Shown here one piece after another: positions 24,481-38,339 of a DNA stretch of 64,000 bases. The notes under the pieces were generated by a model. That model saw nothing but the letters and a program-made list of their open reading frames with translations, ran no database searches and was not told where the DNA came from. Position 1 is the stretch's first letter. Each line of letters opens with the position of its first letter. The position numbers and the translations under genes were made by a program. This stretch comes from Podarcis raffonei. Taxonomy: Eukaryota; Chordata; Lepidosauria; Squamata; Lacertidae. The DNA lies in NCBI RefSeq assembly GCF_027172205.1, contig NC_070604.1, positions 74,375,023-74,439,022 on the forward strand, given 5' to 3'.

Positions 24481-24830
24481 GGGAGGGAGAAGCAGCCCAA
24501 ACACGAAACAGTCTGTCGACTCCAGACTAAACAGTGATTCCCTCAGCTTCTGTCCTTTTGCAGAGGTGGGAGAGAGCCGTGTGGTGTGTTATATTTCCCT
24601 GTTCTGGCAATACCCACAGGCAAGCCCTGCATCCTTGGAGACTGAGATCAGCAAACAGCTACATCGGATGGTCTGCTTATTTCTCATCTCCCCCATCTTA
24701 TTTGCCATCTTCTGTATATTGATGATAATGGTGATGATGATGATAACAATAATTTTATTATTTGTACCCCACCCATCTGCCTGGGATGCCTTACCACTCT
24801 GGGAGTCCATGCACTCCCCTCAAGGCCATT

Positions 24831-24832
<2 letters not shown>

Positions 24833-24887
<55 letters not shown>
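24833..24887. repeat. (TA)n(CA)n microsatellite
   Basis: About 22 TA units then a short CA run; source of the IYIYIY open frames. Confidence 0.95.
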
Positions 24888-24889
24888 CT

Positions 24890-26076
24890 CTAGTTTCCCT
24901 TCAATTACTGTATACTCACGCTAGTGATGCTACAGTGCCAACAGTATCCAGTCCCCATGCATCAGTGGGAACCATCACTGCATGGAGAGAAATGGACTTT
25001 GTGCTCCACTTTAATAAGAAATGGAGTGAAAAATGCAGTCCAGCACTAGAGAGAAGGAACACGCAAACCTTCAGTAATGGAACAGAAATGTGACCTGCCG
25101 CCAGGTGCAGATGATTTAAAGGACAGGGCAGCATGCCCACCCAAACTGTCTGAGCCAGCAATATTACAGGGGGGTGTATTCTACACTGTTTGTAGTATAG
25201 ACCAAAATGTAGTATATATCAACATTTATGCAAGATTGCATGAAGTTGCTGTAAATACCAATTCCAGTGTCACTAGAGTTCAATCAAAGGGTCTGCCAAA
25301 AGTTATCAGCTGCGTCTTTGTAGATCATTGTTGCTAAAAGAACCTGAACAACGCGTTTTTAAATGATCGAACCTTGTTGACCTATCTTTTTGCAATAGAA
25401 TTAACGCAGATGTCTGCTCAGTTGTGAACATCTCCCATGCTTTTTAAGGAAGCTGAAAAAGGTTTCTAACATCTAAATAACTTATAAGGTAAAATGGGGG
25501 TGGGGCGGGGAGAGAACCACCAAGTTTGCTGAGCTCATGACAAAATGCTTAGTGCTTCATAAACACTTGGTATGCACTGCAGCAGTACCTCCAATCAAGT
25601 TGTTAAAAGATGAGGACAAAACAACTGCAAGGCAATTACCAATTCTTCACTTATTCTTCAGTAATAACAGTTCTAGGACAAATTAGCAATCGTTTCCCAA
25701 GGGCACTGAGACACCAATTGTTTTATTTAGCAAATATTTTGTTGCTTCTCTATGCCTAATGAAAAATGTCTCATTTTCTTCCGCTTAAATCCTGCCTTTC
25801 TTCCATCATGGGACCCTAGAGCCTACCTGCGATTCCTTGATGGCCTCCCATCTTGCCAGGTAAAACCTGATTAACTTCAGCTAGGTGGTGACTTCACGTG
25901 CCTTTCAGATCTTACACTTGAATCAGTTTTATACGGATAAAATATAGAAGTTAATCTATTCTTGGTAGCTGGCTCAGAGTACAGCGGAAATTGTTTCTGG
26001 ATATTGAAAGGGCAGTTTCAGATATCTGTTTAGCCACAAAGTACAGTATACTTGGATGCTAGAATTTGTGCAGACA
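24890..26076. other. Intergenic, upstream of RPS6KA2
   Basis: Unique-looking sequence between the CpG island and the first CORE SINE. A reversed LINE-like tail lies just before it at about 24735-24820. Confidence 0.5.
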
Positions 26077-26330
26077 TGGAGGAGGAGGAGGAGTTTGGAT
26101 TTGATATCCCGCTTTATCACTACCCTAAGGAGTCTCAAAGCGGCTAACATTCTCCTTTCCCTTCCTCCCCCACAACAAACACTCTGTGAGGTGAGTGGGG
26201 CTGAGAGACTTCAGAGAAGTGTGACTGGCCCAAGGTCACCCAGCAGCTGCATGTGGAGGAGCGGAGACACGAACCCAGTTCACCAGATTACGAGTCTATC
26301 GCTCTTAACCACTACACCACACTGGCTCTC
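26077..26330 (-). mobile_element. CORE-type tRNA SINE, copy 1
   Basis: On the minus strand it reads agagccagtgtggtgtagtg, then an A box (gtagtggttaagagcg), a B box near gggttcgtgtc, a MIR/CORE-like middle (gggtgaccttgggccagtca) and a tail of GGA/GAA repeats. Near-identical copies lie at 29322 and 40346, all in the same orientation, so the family is fairly young. The open frame across it is an accident of the SINE. Confidence 0.85.
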
Positions 26331-27402
26331 AACATGTGAAACATGGGCATGGCCAGGATTTATGTTGAGGGGTCAGGACACCCACTTGTCTTGTTCTAGA
26401 ACCGAGCTACCTGTGACACGATTGGTCAGTTTGCGGAAGCCACACCTACCACTAAGTCTGGTTGCCAGTTGTGTCGCTAGAATGCACCACAAAATCATCC
26501 AAGTGACGTCAGCGAGCATTTCAGTTTCAAATATTCTGATTATGTCTACTCTTAGTTCAGTAGCTTTATTTATTTTCTTGATTTAGGGGAAACAGCTGCC
26601 CCCCTGGCCTCTCTCGCTGTGCCCATGTTGGTGTTACAAAATCAGGATTCTGCTTGCCCTGAGAGCTAGAACTTTAAAAGTTATCATGACTTCAGAAGCA
26701 GCTTATTTTAAGCACAAATGATTGATGCCTTCTCCGTTCTGTTCTTTTCTGTGTTTCCCCTTGAGACAGCAATGTACAGTTTAGCCAGGGCTTTGCTTAT
26801 GTCATGATGATATTACTTACTGGCTGCTGACAAATGCAGAGGATGGAGGGAAGGATTAAGTGCATCCCTGCTTTGCTGTGTCACTGTGACTCTTAAGTTA
26901 GTGAATAGCTAATTAAATATGCATTTCCCTATTGACCCTTCTATTCAAGGAACCATAACATAATGTGCCTACTTTCTGAGGGAAGCATTTGCAGCCTAAA
27001 TAATAACAGTAATAACAACAACAATAATAAATACTATAAGTTCCTCGTTTTACAGATTAATTATTTTAAAGAGTTTCCCTAACACGTTGTTTGATTTTTG
27101 CTCAATTATCATCTTGTATTCTGTTTTCCATTTATTTTTGTTGGTTGTTTGGGCATCCACCTGCTGAGCCTTCTGCTATGGTGAGTATCTGATGGCTTTC
27201 CAACAACATGATGCTTATCAATTGTTAAATATGCATATAGTACTTTCAGTGCTTGGTAATCCACCTCATAACAGCTCTGTGTTAAGCCCACTCATAAGGC
27301 CCACTACTGAAATTATTGCTGATAACTTAGCATAAGATCAAGCTCAAATTAAGTTGAGATACGCCTCTTTTGGACTTCTACAATGGTAAACTCAACGAAT
27401 GC

Positions 27403-27405
27403 AAA

Positions 27406-27436
<31 letters not shown>

Positions 27437-27437
27437 G
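27403..27437. repeat. (AAAT)n microsatellite
   Basis: About nine tetranucleotide units. Confidence 0.9.
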
Positions 27438-28179
27438 GCTGTGGTGGCAATCCTGCAGGTGTGTGTTGTGTGCAACCCCTAGCCCCCCCAACCTTGCAGC
27501 CACCGCCCCCCCATCCCATTCTTGTCACAATGAGCACAATGTTGCCACTGGCAGGAGGACACCATTTCCTCTGTCCTTTTCATAAGTTTTGAAAGTTTGA
27601 AAGTTACTGTATATGCAACTGTATATGCAAAAAAAAACAACCACAAAACCTGTATATGCAAAATTGCACTTGGCTTTCCATGCTTCAGCATATTGTGTAT
27701 GTACAGCATCTATGCTGCTGTGTTCCACCCACCCTCAAAGGGCATGGCATAGCCACAGTTGGAAAACATGAAGTGGTTGTCGTCCGTGCTCTCCAAAAAC
27801 AAAGAGAAGAAAAACATCCCACCCTGCCCTGGAATGCTACTAAATGTATATTACTCTGTTACTGCAGAGCAGTTTGTTTTTTAAAAACAAAAAAGTTGTT
27901 ACGCATTTGCCACAATGTTGGGGGTCTTGTAAGCATTTTCAAGTGGTTTGGATGTATCAAATAGGCTCTTGAACTGCCCATTAGCCTCCTCTGATTTATG
28001 TATTATTGTGTAATGAAAAATTAAAAAGGCTGGCTAAAAGTGTTTTAGTGCTAATTTAAGGATCTGCCAAAATGAAAAACAGCAAACAAAAATGGTGCTA
28101 AAATGTTACCAACTGGAAAAGCAGTGTGTTTTGGTAAATCAGTTTTAAGAAAGCATTTACAAACACAATAAAAAACGCT

Positions 28180-28440
28180 AAAAATAGTTTTAAAAACAAT
28201 ACAAAATGGTGGTGATTTTTTTCACCCAGCTGGAAACAAAAGTGTCTTCAGTTGTTTTCAGAAAGTACAGATAGTGGGCATCTGTTTATATCGACAGGAA
28301 TGCTCTTCCATAGAACAGAGTGAGCCACATTGAAAGCCCTGCTCTGAGTTATTGTGGCGTGGGCTTCTGAAATTTGTGGGACTTGAAGGAGATATGCTCT
28401 TCTGCAGAATATAGTGACCTATGGCATGTGTGTTTTGCCA
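28180..28440 (-). repeat. Decayed copy of the same LINE-like repeat
   Basis: The stretch around aggaatgctcttccatagaa and gaaagccctgctctgagtt resembles the 38340-39490 repeat. Confidence 0.35.
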
Positions 28441-29321
28441 CTGAGCTGCAGAAGGGTTTATACTACCAGTTGGTTCTTTTGCCCCAGAGTTTGATTTTCT
28501 GCAGTCTGAAAAAACATGGGAACCACAGTGAAAGCACAAGGGAATGGTGATCTGGTGATAATGTCATGTAGATGCCCCATAAAAAGTGAGTGAACAAAGC
28601 ACAGCTATTCCAGAAAAATGTGGAAGCATAACTGGCACAGATTTGATATGTTTCACTCCAACAAAATTCTAGAATGGATTGTGGCATCTAAAATGTAGCA
28701 CAGCTGTGGAGGAACCAGGGCTGTACCATGTCAACCTCTAATGTAGCTCCAGAAAACGTCTCACAGAAAGCCACACATTCTGTACCTGCTCTGGAAAGCT
28801 TCCCCACCATCACCTGGAAGCTGCAATTCTACCCCAACCTGGAGATGAGTTATGCACCATCATTAGGGTTAACCAAAGAACATAATGTAATTTGATTTCA
28901 TAACCTAGTTGCAATTCTATTTGACACCTATTTTGATGCTTTGAGAAAGCATCATGCTTAGTTTGCTTACTTGCTTGTAACAATGGGTAATTTCCTCTTG
29001 CAAACACATTAAGTGCCCTTTTGTATGTTAATTGCATTTGCAGAGCATCCACCAGAAGTGGCCCTGCAGATTGCTGCAGATATTGCCTGCTGTGTTATGT
29101 ACTGTTCCATTGATTTCCCCTAACATGTTTTAGTATGGAATGCTGTGTGACTATATGGCCTTTCTGCTTAATTAAGTGTTCATAAATAATGGTTTCCTCC
29201 ATGACTTTTCATTGTTAGCAGCATCCAATATGTGTCATCAGTAGCATATTTGTTATCTATGTGCTGATACTTCACGTGTTTCGGTAAACTTGTATCTGTA
29301 ACATATTCAATTGTGCATATG

Positions 29322-29575
29322 AAGAGAAGAAGAAGAGTTTGGATTTTATATCCCGCTTTATCACTACCCTAAGGAGTCTCAAAGCGGCTAACATTCTCCT
29401 TTCCCTTCCTCCCCCACAACAAACACTCTTTGAGGTGAGTGAGGCTGAGAGACTTCAAAGAAATGTGACTAGCCCAAGGTCACCCAGCAGCGGCATGTGG
29501 AGGAGTGGAGACGCGAACCCAGTTCACCAGATTACGAGTCCACCACTCTTAACCACTACACCACACTGGCTCTCT
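29322..29575 (-). mobile_element. CORE-type tRNA SINE, copy 2
   Basis: Same family and orientation as the copy at 26077-26330, with the (GAA)n tail at the left end and the tRNA-like head at the right. Confidence 0.85.
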
Positions 29576-32573
29576 GTCTATGGACTAGGAAAGGACATTT
29601 TAAAGGTCTTTGGTAAATAAAATGAAAAGTCCAGATGTCCCTCTTGAAAATTGTTCTATTCAGTAAAATGCCTGGTCTTTTGCTCCAGTCTTGGAAAGTC
29701 ATAGCTAAACCCTTGCATCATTCTAAATGAATGGCCTCCAGAATAAATCCCCCCTAGAATTGATTTCCCCCAGAATAAATCTCATAGAATTGCCAACTCT
29801 TAAGCTCTAAGGCAGGTCCAAGTATGGGGCTTGCCAGGCTCAGAGTTGGTTCCAAGGGCAGAACTCACTGCAAAAGGCATCTGTTCATACTTGGCATGTC
29901 CTTATTAGTCCCCTATCATCAAGCAATACTAACTGTCTGCATGTATCACATCTTCACAGATCATACCATTGTCCAGACTCTAGGCTATTTATTAAATGTA
30001 TAGGTTGCTGATTTGTATAGTTCTCCATTTATTGAAATAAATTCAAAAAGCAAAGCCATCACAAAAAATCCATGAAATAAACAACCAAATGGGAATTAAA
30101 GCCTTCATTTCCACAGCTTAGAAGAATTTCAACTGAAGTTCAGCCAAATGCCCTCTGAAATAAAACAGCCTTCATCAGTCTCCTAAATGCCAGCAAGGAA
30201 GAGGAACAGCCAAATAATAAAATCAGCCCCAGGGATAGACAACACCAGAGACCCTAAAAGGTAGAGAGGCATAGAGATGTGGGGGCAGGATATGTGGGCA
30301 TACATAAACAGGTTGACAAACAAGCCCAGGCAGGTCAACAGACTTGTTTGGTAAAGAGTTGCTTTATCAACGCTCCCATACCTCTCTGATTGCAAGCAAG
30401 GTCAATCTGGGGATTGCAAGCAAGGTCAATATGCACCACTATTCCCCACCAGTAATAGAGAGAAGGAAAGTCAGCCCAGAAGGAGTTGGGTGATTTCAGA
30501 AGCCAATAGAGGTCCTGCTAGCCTTATTATGTCTTTTCCTGAGCAAGAAAGTGCTAACAGATGCTTTCCTCACCCTTGTCTGTTCCTCCAGTACTTAAAC
30601 ACCAGCACCCCATATTAGATCACATCATCTGCTTCTGGCCCTTTGTATCTTTGCCTGCTTGCTCCAGAACCTGGTCACTAGCCTGTTTGGATCATGCTAT
30701 TTGACCCTACTGACCTCTGGTACTTAGGCTGTGTACACATCACCATTTGCTATGGCTCAAGCAGGCTCCCACCACTGCTGTTTGCAGCCAAATACTCATG
30801 ACGTTCGCCACAATCCATCTGTATCCTGTAGCTTCTTGGAAAATACTCCTGTTTGATGTGCTTTCCCTCAATCCAGCTACCATCCAATTAGAAAACAGTG
30901 GCCAGTGTGTACATTTCAGGCAGCCATTGTACATGTGCAAATAACAGCTTCAGTGAATTGGAGTTTGGTGTGGGGAAATAAATCAGGTAATGCACATCCT
31001 TAAGTTTGGGTTGTATGCTAATATCTTAATCTATAGCCCACTTATAAAACAGTCACTCTCATACCCAATAGCTATAAAATGTAATCCCCCCCCATTAAAT
31101 GAATTGTGATATTCAGATGTATCAAATCCTGTTATATAACAGTAATGTTGATCACAGCTATTTTCACACAGAAGCATCCAAAACATAAATGCACCCAGGA
31201 ACAGAATGTCCTGATTTTCATTTTTTTAAACTATTAGAATTATGCTGTCCTCGAAGTCCAAGAAAACAGATGAAACATTGGACTTAAATATGAAAAACCT
31301 ACAGAGAAACAGGTAAAATTGTCCCCATCGTAACACTAACTGTACAGTCATCTGAATCACAGAACACCATGCTATAATTTAGTAAGCAAAACATTTCTGA
31401 GTAAGAACCTACATTTCTGTTTTTTAATTCAGTTGTAATAATTGTTTTAAATGTCTACTTGTTGGATGTTTTTCAGCTGAGTTGTCTTCAACAGCTTTCA
31501 CATCAGTTATCATATAAGACCTGCACTCAGCCAGACTCGGACTATGTATGCATTGGAGCTTAAAATGCAGCAAGGTTGCCCTCTCCTGCACTGCATTTCA
31601 AATTGCATTGGCATGGTGTTGTACACATTAGCGTGGGGACAGGGATGTCTTCACCCAATGCACATGACCTGTTTGGTTTCTCCAAGCCCCCCAGAACACC
31701 TATTCCCAAAGCTGTCATTGTTGGATGTGCATTCACCTGTGCATGCATAGGAACTGTCTCAAATGTACACACTTGGTTCGAGTACTAAGTGAATGTGGCT
31801 CAAGTTTTCTAGTTGGATTGAAGCTAGTTTAAGGGGGGAAAGTGCATCAAACAGCCATATTTTTCAAGATACTGAAGAATCAAAACGGATTGTGGCTAAC
31901 ATTATGTGTATGCAGCTTAAGAAACTAGAAGTAGGAGCACACTGAATGCAGAGTAAGCATTAATGTATAAACAGCTCCTCCAGATTACTGAAAAGACTTG
32001 CTTTTCTTATAGCATTTAATAAAGCAGTGCTTGAAAATTCCACAGCCCTAGGAGCCTTCAGAAGATCCAGAGAGATCACTGAGGCTCACTGCAAAGCCGG
32101 AGAAAATGAAGGGAATCTTATTTAATGTGCTAGTGTTTCTGAATATGCCTCTATATATGTAGATATAAGAATGACATTTTTCAGGGCTTCTTACAGTGAA
32201 GAATATCTAAATATTAGAGAAGAGGAAGCAAATCAGGTCCACATCTCAGCTTGTTTCGATATTTCAGAGCTCCATTTCTATATAAACAAAAAGTGTAATA
32301 AATGTTTTGCTCAGAAGTCAGAAAGCATGAAACAGAATTCCCCTACCCTCCCTACAAATAACAAAAAATAATTACAATTACCCTCCCCAGTTGCTCACAA
32401 GGATGTTCCATCAATTGCTGCTGAAATCAACTGTATTAACTGCACTGTTATATAATCAAGCTCTGTTAGAGGAATGTTACAGATAAAAATGATCTAGACC
32501 ACTGAACAATTTCCCTTCATCTCCAGTTCTTCCCCAGTGTTTTACTGCTACTCCAGCATTGAGCTCTAGCAGC

Positions 32574-32630
32574 GGTAGCTAACCTGTGGCCTTCCAGATG
32601 TTGTTGGATTCTGACCCCCAGCTTCTCTCA
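32574..32630. mobile_element. Palindromic hAT MITE, half copy
   Basis: Only the left arm (aacctgtggccttccagatg) remains. Confidence 0.55.
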
Positions 32631-32910
32631 TGGCAGTGTTTTAAGGGGCTGCTACCTCTAGGGAAAATGTGCCCATGCAGTTCTGGATACAATAATTCCC
32701 TCAAGGTCTTCATATAGCAACCCATGAGAGACTCAGCCAATGATTGAATGAGAGATATATTGTAGTATGTCCACCTTGCAATGAGGCACCATCATGCTGT
32801 GACCAGCTGACACAGGAACAGAAGTGAAGAAACTCACAATATGATGTTGCTGTAGGGAATGTAGATGGACCACCGATTGAACTCATTTGTGGATTGGTTG
32901 GGATAATTGG

Positions 32911-32935
32911 GGTGTGTGTGTGTGTGTGTGTGTGT
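32911..32935. repeat. (GT)n microsatellite
   Basis: About 12 GT units. Confidence 0.95.
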
Positions 32936-34458
32936 TTGCTGTTGTTTGGTTTGTCTAGGCATTTTATGTTCCACATCTACTTCCTCTGCCAATTTCTTGC
33001 ACTTCTCTGTTCTTATGCTAAAGGTCTGGTTTCCCTGTGCTGTTCCATTATTCCTAGCAACTCTTGTATATGACCTTAAGTTCCATTGCATCTATGTAGT
33101 TTCACAGACTGCAGAACTCTGGTGACTGGCTCTATCATTGAATAATATTCACTTGTGATCACAAGCAAAATTTATCTGAGCTGTCCACTGGCCCAGAAAG
33201 GCACTCGCTCCAGGAAAATGCAGGGAGTTTGAGTGTGGCAGCCATTGTCAATAGGACTGATCTCAAAGATCACGCTAAACTTCTTGTTGACTAGCTGGAA
33301 GTGCGTGTGTTTGTGAACATTAAAATAAATGCATAAATGCATTTAGAATTTTTTTCTCTCCCTTCTCCTCTGCGGGCGCCAATGAATACCCTTGAATAAT
33401 TAACAGAATGATTAAGAGAATATGTGCCCACTCAATTTATTGTCAAATATTACGTTTAGAACAGAGGGGCTTCTAACCTAAAAGGCAAATGTGTGGTTTT
33501 TACTCTCTCCCCAAAACACACTTTAAAAGTACCTACATCACCAAAGGTTTGCATTCAGAGTGTGGGGTTTCATGTGCAATTTTGAAATAATTATGTTTAA
33601 AAGACAATACCTTCACTCCCACATGTGGCAAGAGAACTGCTGTGCAATAATGTGACTAATTAAAATATGCTTAAACCTTTTTTTTAAAAAAAAACCACAC
33701 ATTACAATTTCATCAAGGAAAAGCAAGCAGGAACATAGCAGATGAGTGTGTTATGAGGTCAATGATCAAAAGAAGAAAGCAACATGAGAATTTTTGGCAT
33801 TTTCCAATTGTTACAAGGAAAAGCATCTCTGAAAGCATCGTAGGTGCCAAGCTCAGCATCCTCTGATCCAGCACAGAAAACTGCTTCAAAGAACAAATTG
33901 CAATAACAATGTTGCAATTAATACGACAGAGAAAAATGAAGAACCTGGAAAAAGGTTAAGAGCTCTTTGCAACGTACATTTAGAATGTGTATCATAATTT
34001 CCTCTCTCTGTTGCCCCAATGAAAGTATCTAAGAAAGGGAGATTATTTATTGCTCTCCTGGGGGGTTGAACACAAGTCACACCAAAGACCCCCTGCCCAA
34101 AATAAACAATCTTGAAGACTCAATTCAGGCGGTTGTTGTTTTTGCTTCTCAGGAGTTGTGAACGCAAGAGATTAACCAACCCTAGAAAAAATTTAAAAAC
34201 ACTCAACAGAAAAACAGGATCCATTGACAAGAGGGGTCCCAAGTCTCCCTCTTCTACATTATACTAAGCTGTGTATATATGTGTAGGTGGGCTGAAGTAT
34301 ACCTTCTTGTAAGGCTGACCAAAGTTGATGGACTTTGGTCACCTATTTCCATCTACTGGACTAACAGCTGAAAGTTACTTCAACACAGGGCCACCTGAGA
34401 GCAATAAGCAGGTCCCACAGCACACACTGCCACGGCCACCAACACCTCACTGCCATTA

Positions 34459-34634
34459 CAGTGGTACCTCGGGTTAAGTACTTAATTCGTTCCGGAGGTC
34501 CGTTCTTAAGCTGAAACTGTTCCGCCGGAACACGATTTCTCTTCTCATCCTGAAGCAAAGTTCTTAACCTGAAGCACTATTTCTGGGTTAGCGGAGTCTG
34601 TAACCTGAAGCATTTGTAACCTGAGGTACCACTG
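34459..34634 (+). mobile_element. Tc1/mariner (Tigger-like) MITE
   Basis: Ends cagtggtacctcgggtt and ggtaccactg are inverted repeats flanked by TA on each side (34457-34458, 34635-34636). Same family as 49594-49819. Confidence 0.85.
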
Positions 34635-34772
34635 TACCTGCTCCCCGCCCCCACCTGCAATAAACTGTTGCCTGAGATGGACACCTCACTCTGACAAACA
34701 ACAACCTGGAGCAGCTAGGAATATGGCAACAATATTTACTTCCACTTTCTTGTACCACTACTTTCTATTGTA

Positions 34773-35009
34773 CAAACCTCGGTTGTCGAACATAATCCGT
34801 TCTGGAAGCCCATTTGGCTTCCAAAATGTTTGAAAACTGAGGCGCGGCTTCCGATTGGTTGCAAGAGCTTCCTGCACTCAAGCAGAAGCCATGTTGGACG
34901 TTTGACTTCCGAAAAATGTTCAAAAACCGGAGCATTTACATCTGGGTTTTCGGCATTTGAGAGCCAAAACGTTCCAAAACAGAGTTGTTTAGGAACCGAG
35001 GTTTGACTG
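34773..35009 (+). mobile_element. Tc1/mariner (Tigger-like) MITE
   Basis: Starts caaacctcggttgtcgaaca and ends ccgaggtttgactg, TA on both sides. The right-hand TA (35010-35011) is also the left-hand TA of the next element. Confidence 0.8.
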
Positions 35010-35011
35010 TA

Positions 35012-35259
35012 CAGTGGACGCTCGGGTTGCAAACATGATCCATGTGGGAGGCACGTTCGCAACCCGCAGTGTTCGCAACCTGCAGTGCTGCGTCTGTGCA
35101 TGTGCGGGTTGCGATTTGGTGCTTCTGCGCATGCACAAAGCATGATTTAGTGCTTCTGCACATGTGCCGAAACCCAGAAGTAACCCATTCCGGTACTTCC
35201 GGCGCTTCCGTAACCCGAAAACACGCAGCCTGAAGCGTCTGTAACCCCAGGTATGACTG
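35012..35259 (+). mobile_element. Tc1/mariner (Tigger-like) MITE abutting its neighbour
   Basis: Starts cagtggacgctcgggttgca and ends ccaggtatgactg, with TA at 35010-35011 and 35260-35261. Confidence 0.8.
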
Positions 35260-35587
35260 TATCTGCTTACAGAATATTATACACACTCCAAGGGTTTTTG
35301 TTTTGTTATTGTACTCCACAGGCAGGTGATCTCCTTTTCCCTGACATAGCACACTACTTTAACGCACTCCAGTTGTGGAATGATTTGCAGCAATATTTTG
35401 GCGATAGTTCTCTCTGCAATTTTGTTTCTATATAAAAACCTGAATATATCATCACTAAAAGGCATTTTCTTAAAGCATGTGAAATGTCCAACAAATTTTA
35501 ATTCTAATCTTCCTCAGGAGTAAGAAAATGTTATACTATCTTATTCTGTTGTCTTGACGCAGCTGGACAATTACAGAAGCTGCCACC

Positions 35588-35700
35588 AGCATGGAGCCCC
35601 CCAGATGTTGTTGCACTCCAGCTCCCATTAGCCTCAGCCAGCATAGCCAATGGTCAGGGATGATGGGAGTTGTAGTCCAATGGCCACTGGTTGCCCATCA
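35588..35700. mobile_element. Palindromic hAT MITE, decayed
   Basis: Core atggtcagggatgatgggag and both arms can be recognised. Confidence 0.6.
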
Positions 35701-36565
35701 CTAGCATAAGAAGTCTTAACTATATACGTACCTTTACTCATCTTGCACCTCTGCGTTTGGCTGTCTCATATTTTCTGCTTGTAGAGTACCAGAATCAGAA
35801 TAATGATATTGTCCAAAATGTCTTGAGAGCTTTGTGTGTCTTTCAGTACTCCAGAAACAAACTGTTCTTTGCAGCTAAACCAGGCTGCATTTAATTTAGG
35901 AGGCTTCTTATACAAGAGTTTTACAGTTCAAAACAGAGAAGAAATATATATTTAATATATCTAGTGTTATTAACATGTTGCCATCATTGCTGTTCATGGT
36001 ACTTCAGTTCAATTAAAACTGTATTTTAGAGACAGACTCTTCCATCAGGAAGTTTCTTAAACCACATATTATGGTAATATCTCACCTTATTTCTATAGCG
36101 ATGCACCTAAACATTTAATGAAGAAGAAAATGATTCTTTCCTTAAAAAATTGAATTTTATTGAATTTTTGCAGAAGTGTATTAGAAGTACTATTTCAACA
36201 CTCTCCAAAAGACAGGCATTTAACAGCAAGGGAGCTAAAGATTATTAACAGTCTAGCAAAACCTAATTTCTACAGTGACAATTTAAGTGCAGGCAATTTT
36301 CTGCTAACAAATAACCACAACAGGTTACCATATCTCTTGCAAGGTTAAGACTTAGTCATTATTTTGTCTTCTGAGTGACAGCAGATTATTATTACAGTGA
36401 TAGGCACACATAAAATGAACAGCTAATATTCCCTTATTGATTTGTGAACCTGTAAGAGATTTAAGCAGACTAGCCCAGGGTTTAATCTCTCACCATAATC
36501 TTCCTCACGACAGGATTATAAAACAGACATCAATAACATATGTATGACTCTGAGGTCCTTAGAAG

Positions 36566-36808
36566 CAGGGCTGTGACTAGGGAGTGGTGAGGTGGCCCCC
36601 GCCAGGGGCACAGGCGATTGGGGGATGCAAAATCAGAAAAATATATATGTCCATAAATATATTGATTATTGCCTCATAAGAAATGGTTTTAAATAGAGGG
36701 TGAATTGAATGGGTGGCTGGGTGGCTGGGTATGGAGGGGAGGCAGAAAGAACAGCTAATTTGTCCATGGCTAGGGGGCACAATCTGGATGCACCTAGCTT
36801 CGGCTCTG
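36566..36808. mobile_element. hAT MITE
   Basis: Perfect 8-bp duplication cttagaag (36558-36565, 36809-36816) and inverted ends cagggctgtgac and ggctctg; 243 bp. Confidence 0.75.
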
Positions 36809-37029
36809 CTTAGAAGAGGAAAATATAGGTGTTTTAAATGTCCAGAGCTTTAAAAACTGATTTTGGCTTTTTATATTAATATATAATTAACGTTCATTTG
36901 TATTGGCATGAGATTTGTGATGAAGCCAGAATGCTCCTGAGCCTAAAACCAGGGAGGTTCAAGCCATAATGCAGGTTGGATGGCAGCTAGAACATAAATT
37001 GTATTAGGCAACTGGACACATGTTAAGAG

Positions 37030-37990
37030 TAAAGTCACACCTGATGTATGGCCATCAAGGCCACAAACACTATTCTACATGGCAGGAGGACCGCTGACAT
37101 CTGTCCTAGGGAATGGAGTGTTGGAAATGTTGAGGGTCTGCTGTGACAAGTTTGCCAGGCGCTTCGATGAGGAACTATTGCTAGCTCTCCATGCTGAGTT
37201 GAATGCTGCTGTTATTACAAAGCCAGTTGAGATATCTGCTGCAACATACTGCATGATTTGGTGAGATCAGCTTCAGTTAATGAGGCTTGAGAACTTGAAC
37301 GAGGTTGTTGTCATGGTTCAGGCCAAAGCATACTTTCTCAATCCTTGCCCAGCATGGCTTATTTGAGCTACCCAGTGTGAGACCAGTAGTAATGTATATT
37401 TACATGAGATGGTGCATGACACCCTGAGGAAAGCAGAAGTGTGACTGCTCCTAAAAAAAGTCATTGTTGGAGCATGAGATACTTAACCAGTTCAGTCACA
37501 AATGCCTTTTCTGAGCAAGATGCTTGAGAAGGTAGCAGTATTTCAGCTGCAGACACTCTTGGAGAAAACAGATTAAGCTGACCCATTTCAGCTTGGGTTC
37601 AGCCATTTGGTGACAAAATTTGTTCTGGTCACCCTTATGGATGACCTTATTTTTTGGGGGGGGTGTGTGTGTGTGAGGAAATACAAACTTGCCACTCTCA
37701 GATGTTTTCTATACTATTGACGATATATTCCTATGAGTCGGTGACACTGTTTTACAATGATTCCGCACCTACTTAAAGTCCACTTCACTGATTTATCAGA
37801 ATAACATCAATTATTTGCTTCAGATGTCCTGTAACAATGTATTTTATTTCTTTATTTTTGGTGCAGACTTTCTCTGCTCTAAGACTAGATCATGTTTTAG
37901 GTTTTTATGTTGATTTGCATTGTTTGCACACCACTTAGTTTCTTTAAAAATAGTCAGCAGTTTAGAAATACTTTTAAACAAATAAATTAA
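37030..37990 (+). mobile_element. L2-type LINE, pre-RT and RT fragment
   Basis: 37081-37260 reads CCDKFARRFDEELLLAL...LNAAV, the linker before the L2 reverse transcriptase. 37502-37640 reads MPFLSKMLEKVAVFQLQTLL, then DPFQLGF...TLMDDL, the RT finger region. The far end has an L2-type 3' tail (taaacaaataaattaataaa). Multiple stops are present. Confidence 0.75.
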
Positions 37991-38339
37991 TAAATTATCG
38001 AGATTATCCTCTACCTTTAGAGAAGAAACAGTCTATGGGGATGTGGTACTATTATTATAACAGTATTAAAGCTCATAAGAGGAAAAAGACCATCTGCAAA
38101 AGGGTGGTTAAGCTCCTTCAAATGAACAACTTGCAATAGTTCATCAAATTGTTTTAATTTAACAGCATATAAGCTAATAAACTTAAAGAGAAGAAATGGC
38201 ATTGAACAATTTTATTGAAGAAAAACAGTAATTTGTAGATTGTAGATTTATTGGTACTAGTCACTAATCAGACAAATCAGGAATCAATGTTTCTGTGAAA
38301 GGTCTCATTTAAGGCACTGATTACTGGCTTACAAAATCT

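Larger units (their letters stand above)
29576..34458. other. Intergenic, mostly unassigned
   Basis: Holds decayed LINE-like sequence near 30040-30260, the (GT)n tract and half a MITE at 32574. No host exon recognised. Confidence 0.5.

Noticed and set aside
23525-24504. Several open frames on both strands
   Set aside because: Expected in a CpG island; only the 69-nt RPS6KA2 exon matches a known protein.
24347-25093. 248-codon plus-strand open frame
   Set aside because: It spans a CpG island, a reversed LINE tail and a (TA)n tract (IYIYIY); no domain and no coding periodicity apparent.
26056-26586. 176-codon plus-strand open frame
   Set aside because: It reads through the antisense CORE SINE; the same peptide recurs at 29339 and 40360 because the SINE does.
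34736-35352. 135- and 138-codon minus-strand frames
   Set aside because: Translations of Tigger-like MITEs.
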